From: Pirellulaceae bacterium
GTDB taxonomy: Bacteria; Planctomycetota; Planctomycetia; Pirellulales; Pirellulaceae
Reading direction: 5' to 3'
Assembly (NCBI GenBank): GCA_019636375.1
Contig: JAHBXS010000004.1
Span: 248,001-312,000 of the forward strand
Length of the DNA stretch: 64,000 nt
The notes beneath the pieces were generated by a model. That model had not been told where the DNA came from. It did not search any database and saw nothing but the letters and a program-made list of their open reading frames with translations. Positions within the stretch are counted from its first letter, which is position 1, and each line of letters opens with the position of its first letter. The position numbers were made by a program, and so were the translations under genes. Below are positions 1-7,415 of this stretch, in pieces.

Positions 1-1054
1 CGGCTTGCGAAATCGGATCGTACTTGTGATTGTGGCATTGGGCACACCCAAGCGTTAGCCCCAAGACGGCCTCGCCAAAAGTCTTCACTCGGTCGGCGTT
101 GTAGTTCAACAGATTTTCTTCAGGTATCGTCCCCCCCTCGTGCGTGATCATGTGGTTCCTTTGAAAACCGGTCGCAATGATCGAGCGTTCGCTTTTGTTT
201 GGCAACAAATCCCCGGCAAGTTGCTCGATCAAAAACTGATCGTAAGGGACGTTATCGTTGAAACTCTGAATCACCCAATCGCGCCACAGCCACATCGATC
301 TCCCGCCATCGATGGAATAGCCGTTGGTATCTGCGTAACGAGCCACATCGAGCCAATCCAGAGCCAATCGCTCGCCAAAATGCGGGCTTGCCAAGAGCCT
401 GACCACCAAATTCTCATAAGCACGAGGGTCTGAATCGTTGACGAACATCGCCACCTCCGCCGCCGTTGGTGGGAGCCCGACTAGGTCAAGCGAGAGTCGC
501 CGAATCAATGTCGCTCGATCCGCTTCTGGAGCCGGCTCCAACTGCTTTTCCAACAAGCGCTGACGAACCCAATGATCAATTTCATTCTTTGAAGTCGCAG
601 CAAGTTCAACCGGGAGATTTGGCAAGTCACCCTTAATCGGAGGCACGAGAGACCACAGGCTGTCGTATTCAGCTCCCTGCTCGATCCATCGTCGAATCAA
701 CTCAATTTGTTCCGTAGTGACCTCCAAATGCGAATCGACTGGCGGCATTCGCTCCCCTGAATCGGCATCCGCGAGCAAACGAATCACCAACTCACTCTCA
801 TCAGGCTCGCCCGGCACAATGACCTCTGATTCGGGATCCATCGGTAAATCAAGTCGCAAGTCCGCCGCTCGAGTATTCTCATCAAAACCATGGCAGGCGA
901 AACAGTTTTGGGACAGAATCGGACGAATGTCACGCGCAAATTGCACTCGGTCGTCTTGAGTTGCACCCGCAACAGCAAACAGATCTAGTCCGACTAAAAA
1001 TACAAGAACCGCCGTCCCACTAAACGTTTTCCAAGTCCATCCTGTCGAAATCAT
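1..1054 (-). CDS. PSCyt1/DUF1549/DUF1553 planctomycete cytochrome c protein (partial)
   Basis: The gene reads leftward and is cut by the left window edge, so only the first 351 codons are visible. The start ATG at 1054 is followed by a hydrophobic segment at about residues 12-31 that fits a signal or anchor. A heme-binding motif CFACH lies at residues 51-55, in the context DIRPILSQN-CFACHGFDEN that is typical of the PSCyt1 domain. At the visible end, CAQCH (residues 337-341) followed by NHKYDPI marks the DUF1549 region. The missing C-terminus should carry DUF1553. These proteins are abundant, exported and specific to planctomycetes and relatives; their substrate is unknown and many lie near sulfatases or DUF1501 proteins. 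The family call is firm; the function is not. Confidence 0.93.
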   Translation of the reverse strand, partial: MISTGWTWKTFSGTAVLVFLVGLDLFAVAGATQDDRVQFARDIRPILSQNCFACHGFDENTRAADLRLDLPMDPESEVIVPGEPDESELVIRLLADADSGERMPPVDSHLEVTTEQIELIRRWIEQGAEYDSLWSLVPPIKGDLPNLPVELAATSKNEIDHWVRQRLLEKQLEPAPEADRATLIRRLSLDLVGLPPTAAEVAMFVNDSDPRAYENLVVRLLASPHFGERLALDWLDVARYADTNGYSIDGGRSMWLWRDWVIQSFNDNVPYDQFLIEQLAGDLLPNKSERSIIATGFQRNHMITHEGGTIPEENLLNYNADRVKTFGEAVLGLTLGCAQCHNHKYDPISQA

Positions 1055-1522
1055 AGATCGATCCGTTGCCAATTTAGTTATACGCACCTGTTAGAAACGT
1101 GAGCACTCGAGTGTGCCGTTTCCCACCCCACAGTCTACCCAAAATCCACTCGAAACTCCATCAAGGTCCTTACAGCAAATCAGTGCCCCTAAGCGCTCGT
1201 TTCTGGGCGAGTTCCGCGGATTGCAGAATTTAGGATTCAAATTTTCCAAAGGCCGAACAAAAAATCATAGCCCCATCCAACAACCTTGTGTAACCGTCCA
1301 CAGAATGAGCGGCCACGTAACTTATAACTCCGTGAAGAAGCGGACGGACCGAGTTGGCAGCCATCGGCAACCCCCTTGGAAATGTGAATCGCCAAACCAA
1401 AAATTGGTTTTCTTCCAACGATTACTCAATGAACGCCTACAATTTTGTCGTTTAAGAGATAAGGACTTTGCGACTTCTTGGAGCATAGACGTGTTCTCTC
1501 CATTCGTTGGGTTGACACACTT
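1055..1522. other. Gene-free spacer
   Basis: This stretch lies between the 5' end of the cytochrome gene and the 3' end of the VOC gene. Frames open here on the plus strand have no recognisable protein content. It contains one diverged copy of an interspersed hairpin repeat (1299-1340) and a small AAACCAA/TTGGTTT stem near 1394-1410. I see no RNA gene. The upstream part must hold the cytochrome promoter, but no convincing hexamers stand out. Confidence 0.6.
1299..1340 (+). repeat. Interspersed hairpin repeat, copy C (diverged)
   Basis: The core GCGGCCACGT followed by a gap and ACTCCGTGAA matches two other copies in this window, at 15749-15790 and 20424-20475 (the latter inverted). This is the most diverged copy: its left arm has decayed (CACAGAATGAG against CACGGAGTGAA), so the hairpin is weaker here. 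Confidence 0.7.
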
Positions 1523-1948
1523 CTATTCGGTCGGCCAAGAGGCGTTTTGGATGACGACCCGATTACCATCTGGATCTTCGTAGGTTCGCCCTTTGATGTC
1601 CCAGTAGGGATTGAATGCCTCCACTGCCGAAAAACCTTGAGACTCCAGCCGTTCGATAGCAGCCTGCCATTGGGATAGATCGGGCAGATAGAAGACTAGA
1701 AGGTGCTCCGGCGACGGGGCCGAGGCTTCGTGATGGCCGGCCCGAGTTGTAAATTCGAGATGATACTGCGCGCCTTCGTGGCCCAGCATCACACCATCGA
1801 ATCCATCGTGATCCTTGAAGCCCCCCAAGACTTTGAAGCCCAGCGCATCGCAGTAGAACGCCTGGACTTCTTCCAAGCGATCCGTAGGTCGCGCCACGCG
1901 CAAGTGGGCTGAAGCAATCGAATCCTTTTTTAAAGCTTCATTGTTCAT
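1523..1948 (-). CDS. VOC (glyoxalase/bleomycin-resistance) family protein, YycE-like
   Basis: A 141-residue protein with a single vicinal-oxygen-chelate fold. The N-terminal HLRVARPT, the central YHLEFT and the C-terminal NPYWD...EDPDGNRVVIQ match the pattern of Bacillus YycE-type proteins. His15 and the His/Glu of YHLEF are the likely metal ligands. The substrate is unknown. The frame is open further upstream, but ATG 1948 is preferred because AGGAGA sits just before it and the VOC fold begins there. The start overlaps the stop of the upstream FRG gene as ATGA, which suggests translational coupling. Confidence 0.88.
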   Translation of the reverse strand: MNNEALKKDSIASAHLRVARPTDRLEEVQAFYCDALGFKVLGGFKDHDGFDGVMLGHEGAQYHLEFTTRAGHHEASAPSPEHLLVFYLPDLSQWQAAIERLESQGFSAVEAFNPYWDIKGRTYEDPDGNRVVIQNASWPTE

Positions 1949-2283
1949 AATTTCTCCTGAATCGATAACGCTCGCGAGCTCGCGATATAGTCCAAAGACC
2001 TTCGGGGGCGAACCAATGGACCTGCGATCAAGTGCCGATTGAGCGAGCATGTTGCCAGCTCGCTTTCTCGCCAATAGTAAAACCTAAGAAGGTCGCGAGG
2101 AGGCAAATCCCTGTGGTCGGGACCGTCCAATTCGGGCAAGAAATAGTCTGGACGACCTGCTTTCGGTTTTAGGGGCCAATTTCCGTCTGCTTGTCCGCGG
2201 TAGATCCAACAAAGGTTCGGATAGACTATCATCGCTTGCAGATACTGCGGAATAGTCGCGAACTCCACTTTGGGGATGTTCAT
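1945..2283 (-). CDS. FRG-domain protein, shortened
   Basis: A 112-residue protein. Residues 1-45 give the FRG signature (WIYRGQADGNWPLKPKAGR), and RFYYWRES fits the next helix of that domain. The second half of FRG, normally containing a QHYGLPTRLLDW-type motif, is absent: after about residue 75 the sequence becomes basic and unlike the family, and the frame stops. Family members usually exceed 200 residues. Neither of the other two frames restores the missing motif by eye, so this looks like a truncation rather than a simple frameshift. The stop overlaps the next gene as ATGA. It may be a remnant or a short functional form. Confidence 0.6.
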   Translation of the reverse strand: MNIPKVEFATIPQYLQAMIVYPNLCWIYRGQADGNWPLKPKAGRPDYFLPELDGPDHRDLPPRDLLRFYYWRESELATCSLNRHLIAGPLVRPRRSLDYIASSRALSIQEKL

Positions 2284-2341
2284 TAGGACTTGTCTACCAG
2301 AGTTGAATATTGCCTGCGATCTACCGGTCCGAGCGGTTGAC

Positions 2342-2680
2342 TCAGTGAAAGTGAAAAAAAGTCGATCGTGACCTTAGAGTCCTTAGCTTGTTCTCTGCTC
2401 CACATTTCGATGGTTCTTCGGCATCGAATAGCTTGCAGACAAAGCTCCCATTATAGCAACGAAAGCCAACAGAGCAATTGATCGGAGCCATGATCTTCGG
2501 CTCAAACGCACCAGACCAAATAGATTTTTCCTTAACATCAACTGCGAGTTTGAAGTAGCCACTATCTTCATCGAACTTTGCGCGAAGTCGATGCGATTCC
2601 TGAGTAGTAGCGGTCACGCCAATTACTTTCAGAGGAACGTTTGCTACTATGTCGCGATTCAGGTCAACGAATGAGCTCAA
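2342..2680 (-). CDS. Hypothetical protein
   Basis: A 112-residue frame that begins inside the last 17 bases of the preceding membrane-protein gene. No signal peptide or membrane helix is visible. The middle is a mixed polar and hydrophobic sequence that could form beta strands (YFKLAVDVKEKSIWSG, CSVGFRCYNGSFVCKLF) and contains three cysteines; the C-terminus is basic and low in complexity. I recognise no family. The overlap with the upstream gene supports a shared transcript, but coding status is uncertain. Confidence 0.4.
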   Translation of the reverse strand: MSSFVDLNRDIVANVPLKVIGVTATTQESHRLRAKFDEDSGYFKLAVDVKEKSIWSGAFEPKIMAPINCSVGFRCYNGSFVCKLFDAEEPSKCGAENKLRTLRSRSTFFHFH

Positions 2681-3323
2681 ACTCGGGATTCAAGAAGTAA
2701 TGTAAATCACGGATGAGTCGGGCATCAAACGCGGCCTTTGAATCCCAGGTCAGTTTGAGTGACTGTCCAGTATCAAGTCGTATTTCTACCCAATCAGGAT
2801 TGTCATTGTGCCAAATTAGTTTTGTTGGATTTGCATTATCACCAACAAGAAAAGTCGGCCACCCTGTATATTGTGTGGGTCGTATCCCGTCTGCACTTAT
2901 GGTGCCAGACCAAATGGGGCGATTCTGCAACAAGCCCCGAGAGTCCTTGATAGAAACAACAATCGGTGAATCAGGGTCGCGAACCGTCAGGACAAGTCCT
3001 TCCGACGACGTCTTTCCGGGCGTCACCAACGAGCCAATTCCGAACCAGAATCCAAATGCGGCATTAATTACCAGTAACAATATTGCCCAAATAATCAAAA
3101 TAACTTGTCTGTTGTTTGGCACGATCCATTTGGCGGCGATCAAGAAAATTCCAATGCCTAGTTGAATTAAACCAGGAATTATCAATTGGGCAGGAACTCC
3201 TATAAACAACGACACCATCAGCAAAGAAAGTGCAACCAGAAATGCCAATACGCCGAGAACGAGCGCAACCCAGCCAGCAGTTTGATTTGCCGTAGGGCTC
3301 AATTTAGATTCAAGTTTGTTCAT
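2664..3323 (-). CDS. Hypothetical membrane protein
   Basis: A 219-residue protein from ATG 3323. Residues about 15-100 form three or four membrane helices (VALVLGVLAFLVALSLL, LIIPGLIQLGIGIFLIAA, VILIIWAILLLVINAAF). The remaining ~120 residues are soluble and probably beta-rich, with WSGTISADGIRPTQYTGWP and an aspartate-rich end. I recognise no domain. An in-frame ATG 27 bases upstream is possible but adds only a few residues. The 3' end overlaps the next small gene by 17 bases, which suggests cotranscription. Confidence 0.65.
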   Translation of the reverse strand: MNKLESKLSPTANQTAGWVALVLGVLAFLVALSLLMVSLFIGVPAQLIIPGLIQLGIGIFLIAAKWIVPNNRQVILIIWAILLLVINAAFGFWFGIGSLVTPGKTSSEGLVLTVRDPDSPIVVSIKDSRGLLQNRPIWSGTISADGIRPTQYTGWPTFLVGDNANPTKLIWHNDNPDWVEIRLDTGQSLKLTWDSKAAFDARLIRDLHYFLNPEFELIR

Positions 3324-3437
3324 TTTGAGCGGCAGAAAGGGGGCGATCACCTGGCGGAAATGGCGCGAGTGATCTTGGAATTGGAAAAAAATCGGAACGC
3401 CTATTCCGCTCCGTATGCACCGCTTGGTTCTTCGGTG

Positions 3438-4490
3438 TTAGCGGACGGCAAGCCCGACAGAATCACACGCTTGATCAAATGCATGCTCGGCGAGAACGGA
3501 AAGGTCAGACGGATCAAGGCGTCGAATCGACTCGCGGCCAGCGACCCACAGACCGGAATGCTCGCCGAATCCAACCAATTGAACGTCTAAGTCGACTTTG
3601 CCCATCAATTCACCATCGGAGTTAAACGACACGAGGTTTCCAGTCACCCTATCGACAACCAGAATTCGATTCATATCACCTCGATAAGTTGCACAAGCGA
3701 TGCTGATGGGATCAATTTCGTTTAATTCCACGAGAATACGGGTCTGTCCCTCTGGATCAACCGCGAAGAGTCGATTCTTACTCCCAGTTACCTCTGGGTG
3801 GTTCCGTTCGATAACCCAAATCCTCCGCCACCAATCATTTTGATTTGGTTCAACGGCCACTCCAACACCGCACCAGTTTCTGGAATTGATAACCGTGGGG
3901 TGTTTAAGTTCCGCCGGCAATTGGGTTAAGGGTCGCCTGATTCGGATATCACCATCCGGATCAAACGCCGTTAAATGCTTTCCGATCGCCCAAAGCTGGG
4001 AGCCCACGACATCATTCGTCACAGCAACCGCGTCCAAATTCAGGCGGCGGATCTCCTTTCCCGTCGTCGTGTCATAGAACACTGTCTGCCTGTCGTTGAT
4101 TGTTGTGCCGGTCACGCAGTCGATTTGTTTTGCGTCGTTGGTTAGGGCGATTGCGGCGACATTCTCAATCGGAATTGTGAGTTGAGAAGTTCCATCGTAG
4201 TCAAATACCGACACACGATTACACAGGTTCTCGGCGACAATTATGCGCCGATGAACCGAATCAAATTGTAAGGTGTTCTGAGACGATAGTGATGGGGTTA
4301 CGCCGAGACCAGAGATGACGTTGATGACGTTCGCCTGCGAGTCCAACAAGATCGCAGAATCGCGGTTACGATCAGCCCCCCTAAAGGACGTATCGGAATC
4401 GCGGAGCACGGCGACGACGGGATTGGATTGTGCCAATGCCGAGAACGCGAAACCGAACAGAAGTCCGAGTGATGCAAGATATCGAACCAT
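3438..4490 (-). CDS. Exported beta-propeller-like protein
   Basis: A 350-residue protein. ATG 4490 opens directly on a signal peptide (MVRYLASLGLLFGFAFSALA, cleavage after ALA) and has GAGAGGA upstream, so it is preferred to an in-frame start 42 bases earlier. The mature part consists of repeating strand-rich units of the NHL/YVTN kind, such as FDSVHRRIIVAENLCNRVSV, NRLFAVDPEGQTRILVEL and NRILVVDRVTGNLVSFNSDG. This fits a secreted or periplasmic propeller. No catalytic motif is visible, and no partner gene lies next to it. Confidence 0.75.
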   Translation of the reverse strand: MVRYLASLGLLFGFAFSALAQSNPVVAVLRDSDTSFRGADRNRDSAILLDSQANVINVISGLGVTPSLSSQNTLQFDSVHRRIIVAENLCNRVSVFDYDGTSQLTIPIENVAAIALTNDAKQIDCVTGTTINDRQTVFYDTTTGKEIRRLNLDAVAVTNDVVGSQLWAIGKHLTAFDPDGDIRIRRPLTQLPAELKHPTVINSRNWCGVGVAVEPNQNDWWRRIWVIERNHPEVTGSKNRLFAVDPEGQTRILVELNEIDPISIACATYRGDMNRILVVDRVTGNLVSFNSDGELMGKVDLDVQLVGFGEHSGLWVAGRESIRRLDPSDLSVLAEHAFDQACDSVGLAVR

Positions 4491-5208
4491 CGCAGGTATC
4501 CTCTCGAAAAGTAAACCACAGAAAGAATCCATGTATTAGTCTTGGGTTTGGGGCGGAAGCCGTTGACTTAAAATTGGCGGCTAAGGCCCGTGATCTCGGG
4601 TCGCCTGATGACGACGATTGTGACAATTTTTTCCAACCCCAAACCTATGGACGTCTTAACCATAAAAATTCTCGCACTCGATCTCGGTAAATTCAAGTCT
4701 GTTTGCTGCCTATTCGACACGAATACCAGAAAATTCGAGTTTTTGCGGTAGCCACAGACAGAAGTTATCCGACCTCGGTCTTAAAACAACATCCGTCCGG
4801 CGTTCACCGAGACGCGGCGACAAACTTAAATTCTCAAAATCAGCTATTTACGAGTCTTGTTGGCGGCGTAAAAGGCGGGCGAGCATTGGGGCGGCGTGTA
4901 TTGAGTTGTGGGCGAGGGAGGGATTGCGGGTTTAGCAAGAGCGATGGGGGAGTTAAGATTTCCGATGACGAAACTAACCTGAGAAATGGGATTTTGTTTG
5001 CGGGAAAGTGCAATTGCAATTTCGGGATGATTCATCGGTTTGATTCGATGGCTGTTTCGTTCGTTTCGTTTTCGAGATTGGGGAGACGGATGTGGCCTTT
5101 TGGGGCGGCATGAATCGGGCGGGCGAGAGGTTTTGAGAAACCAGGTCGGATGGTAGTTGTGAATTGCTAAAAAGATTCGCGAATTTTGGTGACGCTTTTG
5201 AGCATTTC

Positions 5209-5325
5209 CATCTTTTACCCAACATCTTTTACCAAAAACGATAACTGATTAAGGGTCAGGGCGGGATTCTTGATTGGACGATTGTAAGCTGGTTTTTGTT
5301 GGTAAAAGATGTTGGGTAAAAGATG
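5209..5325. repeat. Perfect 27-bp inverted repeat flanking a 63-nt spacer
   Basis: Positions 5209-5235 and 5299-5325 are exact reverse complements over 27 bases. Each arm is itself a near-tandem of the unit CATCTTTTACC / CAACATCTTTTACC. The spacer 5236-5298 has no coding content. Transcribed, this gives one very stable long hairpin. No target-site duplication is visible at the borders and no transposase is nearby, so it could be a miniature element or a dispersed genomic repeat. Confidence 0.85.
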
Positions 5326-5480
5326 TTGCGTGTGAGTTGTTGGTTGAGTTTGGGTGTTGGGGGTTTTGTTGTGTTTGGATTGGTTTTTCGCAGATGGTTG
5401 TTTGGATTTGAGGGCGAGGGATGTTTGGCGGTAGATGAAGATCGGTTGGCCCGTTGGGCCGATGTGGGATTTATCGGGGC

Positions 5481-5560
5481 GTGTACCCAGGGCGGCGCGA
5501 GGGTTCGGTGGGCATCGAACACTCGCTTTGCCCTGGGCTGAGAGACTCAAGCCTTTCAGG
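5481..5560 (-). repeat. Planctomycete CCCAGGG-type intergenic repeat
   Basis: The inverted arms CCCAGGGC (5486-5493) and GCCCTGGG (5530-5537) enclose a 36-nt GC-rich spacer, followed on the plus strand by CTGAGAGACTCAAGCCTTTC. Repeats with a CCCAGGGC...GCCCTGGGTACACG core are, from general knowledge, scattered through many planctomycete genomes and are often miscalled as small genes. Only one copy is visible in this window. Confidence 0.65.
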
Positions 5561-5649
5561 CAAGTGTGCAGACGGGTTGAGATTTACGAGTTAAAACATT
5601 TGCAGAACAAAAGATTGATTGGCAACATGTTCGCTCCTTGGCTCTGCCC

Positions 5650-6417
5650 CTATGCGGTTTGAAGGCGGATTCGGACGAGCAGATTGTTCAATGCTGGTTT
5701 TGCAGTAGCGTCATTAGGTAGGTAAGATTTCTCAGAGGCGTTTCGCAGGTCGCCGATCAAACGAATAAACTCCCTCTCGTAAAATGGCAGGTCGCTTGTT
5801 GTGATCGTACCCTTCTCTGGGCCGGCTAGCTTGAGTGCGATTAAGTCGTCAAGGTAAGACAGCTTGGCGTCCTGATTGAGTTCCAATAAATTTGCGTTGA
5901 CCTGCCCTGTCCGCATGAGATGGAGCCCCGTCAGCAAAACGCGGAAGACGTACAACAGCGGTTTGACTCGCGGTGGAGTTTCTTTTTGAAACAGCTTCCA
6001 TTGAGTTTCCGCAAAGCCCAAATAATGATGGGCGTGATGGCGAGTGATGCAATTGGGAGCGAGCGATTTTAGTTCTTCGTGCTCTGGAGAGGATTGCACG
6101 ACCAGGGGGGACAAAAGTTGTTCAAGCACGTATCCGTTCTTTTTGAGCATCAGCCCGATGAACTTTTTGATGTCGTGAGTCACTAAATCCATCTCCATTC
6201 CGTCGCGAACACCTGATTTCTCAACCGTCTCGTCGGATACATCCAAGCCGACGACTGATGGAAGTGCAAGAATATGGGCGCCGCGCAGGTCGAAATCGGA
6301 GTCGGGGGAAGGAAAGCCGTACAGGTGTGCCCCACTGATCGTCGCAAACACGAGTGGAAAAGGGTGTAGAGCGGCCTGTTGCCGTAATTTCTCGAAATCG
6401 ATTAGTTGGGCGTTCAT
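5650..6417 (-). CDS. Predicted nucleotidyltransferase, RlaP/YcgL-like (copy 1)
   Basis: A 255-residue protein of the DNA-polymerase-beta-like nucleotidyltransferase superfamily. The active-site region reads ISGAHLYGFPSPDSDFDLRG, with Asp41 and Asp43 as likely metal ligands and SGAHLYG in place of the usual GS motif. The C-terminal two thirds are helical, as in PF10127 (RlaP/YcgL) proteins, which are sometimes linked to RNA repair; the substrate of this copy is unknown. The start at 6417 has AAGGAG upstream and overlaps the stop of copy 2 by four bases (ATGA), so the two are probably translated as a pair. Confidence 0.85.
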   Translation of the reverse strand: MNAQLIDFEKLRQQAALHPFPLVFATISGAHLYGFPSPDSDFDLRGAHILALPSVVGLDVSDETVEKSGVRDGMEMDLVTHDIKKFIGLMLKKNGYVLEQLLSPLVVQSSPEHEELKSLAPNCITRHHAHHYLGFAETQWKLFQKETPPRVKPLLYVFRVLLTGLHLMRTGQVNANLLELNQDAKLSYLDDLIALKLAGPEKGTITTSDLPFYEREFIRLIGDLRNASEKSYLPNDATAKPALNNLLVRIRLQTA

Positions 6418-7364
6418 GGCAAGTTCTCCTTGGTCGCCAAGCCTCGCGCTCGAATCAAAAACTGATTCACGCGATCATAATCTGGGCGGTCTGGCAAGTT
6501 CGTCTCTTCGAATGCCCGGCGAAATTCGTCATGGAGTTTCAATCGCCAGACTTCGATTTCAGGCCAAGGCATCTCGTCACGTTTGATCGCTAACAAAGAC
6601 TCGCGATGCTCGCAGACATCGACCGGGACAATTCCTTCGCGAAGGACTTGGATGCCTGAAAGCAGCAGGCGGATCAAGTGCATTTTGTGTTTGGGCTTGA
6701 TTTTACCCTGGTTTCTAAGATCGGCTTGGATTCGTTTGAATTGGGAGAGCACATAGCCGTTGTAAGTTTGGTAGACAAGCTTCGACAGAAAAACTGAGCG
6801 GATTTCGAGCAACTCAAGAGCCAACGGTGAGGCGAATTCTACGAGGGGAGAATACAGACACTCGAGAATGTTGGGGTTTCCCTTCAGGGCCATGACCAAA
6901 AATTTTTGCAACTCCCAATAAGTTTCCTGAGTCGCCTCATTTTCCAATTGTTCGGGCACTCCGTACAATGACCAGTGAGATTGAGCGGGAGGGAGATAAA
7001 CGCCACGGAGGTCAGTGTCTGATTCGTCAGTCTGGAGGCCGAAGGCCCGCGAACCAACCACGCAGCGATAGATGACTCTGTCAAAGAGCCCTCCGGCGGA
7101 CCGCTTGGGATTGGCCGGATTAATCTCTCCGAGTTTGTATTCAGCCAGCAACGCCAATTGGTCATGGTGCACCATCCCCTCGTAGCCATCGACGAATCGC
7201 ACGCGATAATCATGGTCTCGGTCGCCTGGGGAGGAAATCACGATACCGACGGCTCCCGCAGGATGCACGATGATGTTCGAAGGCCCGAATATCGGCTTGA
7301 GCGAAACAACTTGTGTTCCAGGAGAATATATCAAATTCGAACTATGGTCGGCTCGCTGCGACAT
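6414..7364 (-). CDS. Predicted nucleotidyltransferase, RlaP/YcgL-like (copy 2, with N-terminal beta domain)
   Basis: A 316-residue protein. Residues about 15-75 form a small beta-rich domain (GAVGIVISSPGDRDHDYRV, FVDGYEGMVHHDQLALL) that resembles an SH3/KOW-like barrel. The nucleotidyltransferase core follows: GSRAFG (104-109) and DESDTDLRGVY, with Asp116 and Asp118 as likely metal ligands, then a long helical C-terminus. Here the classical GS motif is intact, unlike in copy 1. It is first in the two-gene unit and overlaps copy 1 by four bases. No RNA ligase or archease gene is next to it, so a role in RNA repair is only a family-based guess. Confidence 0.85.
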   Translation of the reverse strand: MSQRADHSSNLIYSPGTQVVSLKPIFGPSNIIVHPAGAVGIVISSPGDRDHDYRVRFVDGYEGMVHHDQLALLAEYKLGEINPANPKRSAGGLFDRVIYRCVVGSRAFGLQTDESDTDLRGVYLPPAQSHWSLYGVPEQLENEATQETYWELQKFLVMALKGNPNILECLYSPLVEFASPLALELLEIRSVFLSKLVYQTYNGYVLSQFKRIQADLRNQGKIKPKHKMHLIRLLLSGIQVLREGIVPVDVCEHRESLLAIKRDEMPWPEIEVWRLKLHDEFRRAFEETNLPDRPDYDRVNQFLIRARGLATKENLP

Positions 7365-7415
7365 GTCTGGATTCTTGGGCAGTTTGGAGCAAGCTCAAAA
7401 AAGCATCCGGACCGC

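Larger units (their letters stand above)
4491..5649. other. 1.1-kb gene-free region with repeats
   Basis: No frame in this stretch looks like a protein: the long frames are low-complexity and overlap one another on both strands. The part from about 4850 to 5130 is G-rich on the plus strand. The region carries a perfect 27-bp inverted repeat (5209-5325) and a planctomycete CCCAGGG repeat (5481-5560). It may be a graveyard of small repeats between two leftward transcription units. Confidence 0.6.

Noticed and set aside
1113-1583. Plus-strand 156-codon frame
   Set aside because: It is rich in Pro, Gln and Ser, has no family, contains repeat copy C and runs into the VOC gene on the other strand.
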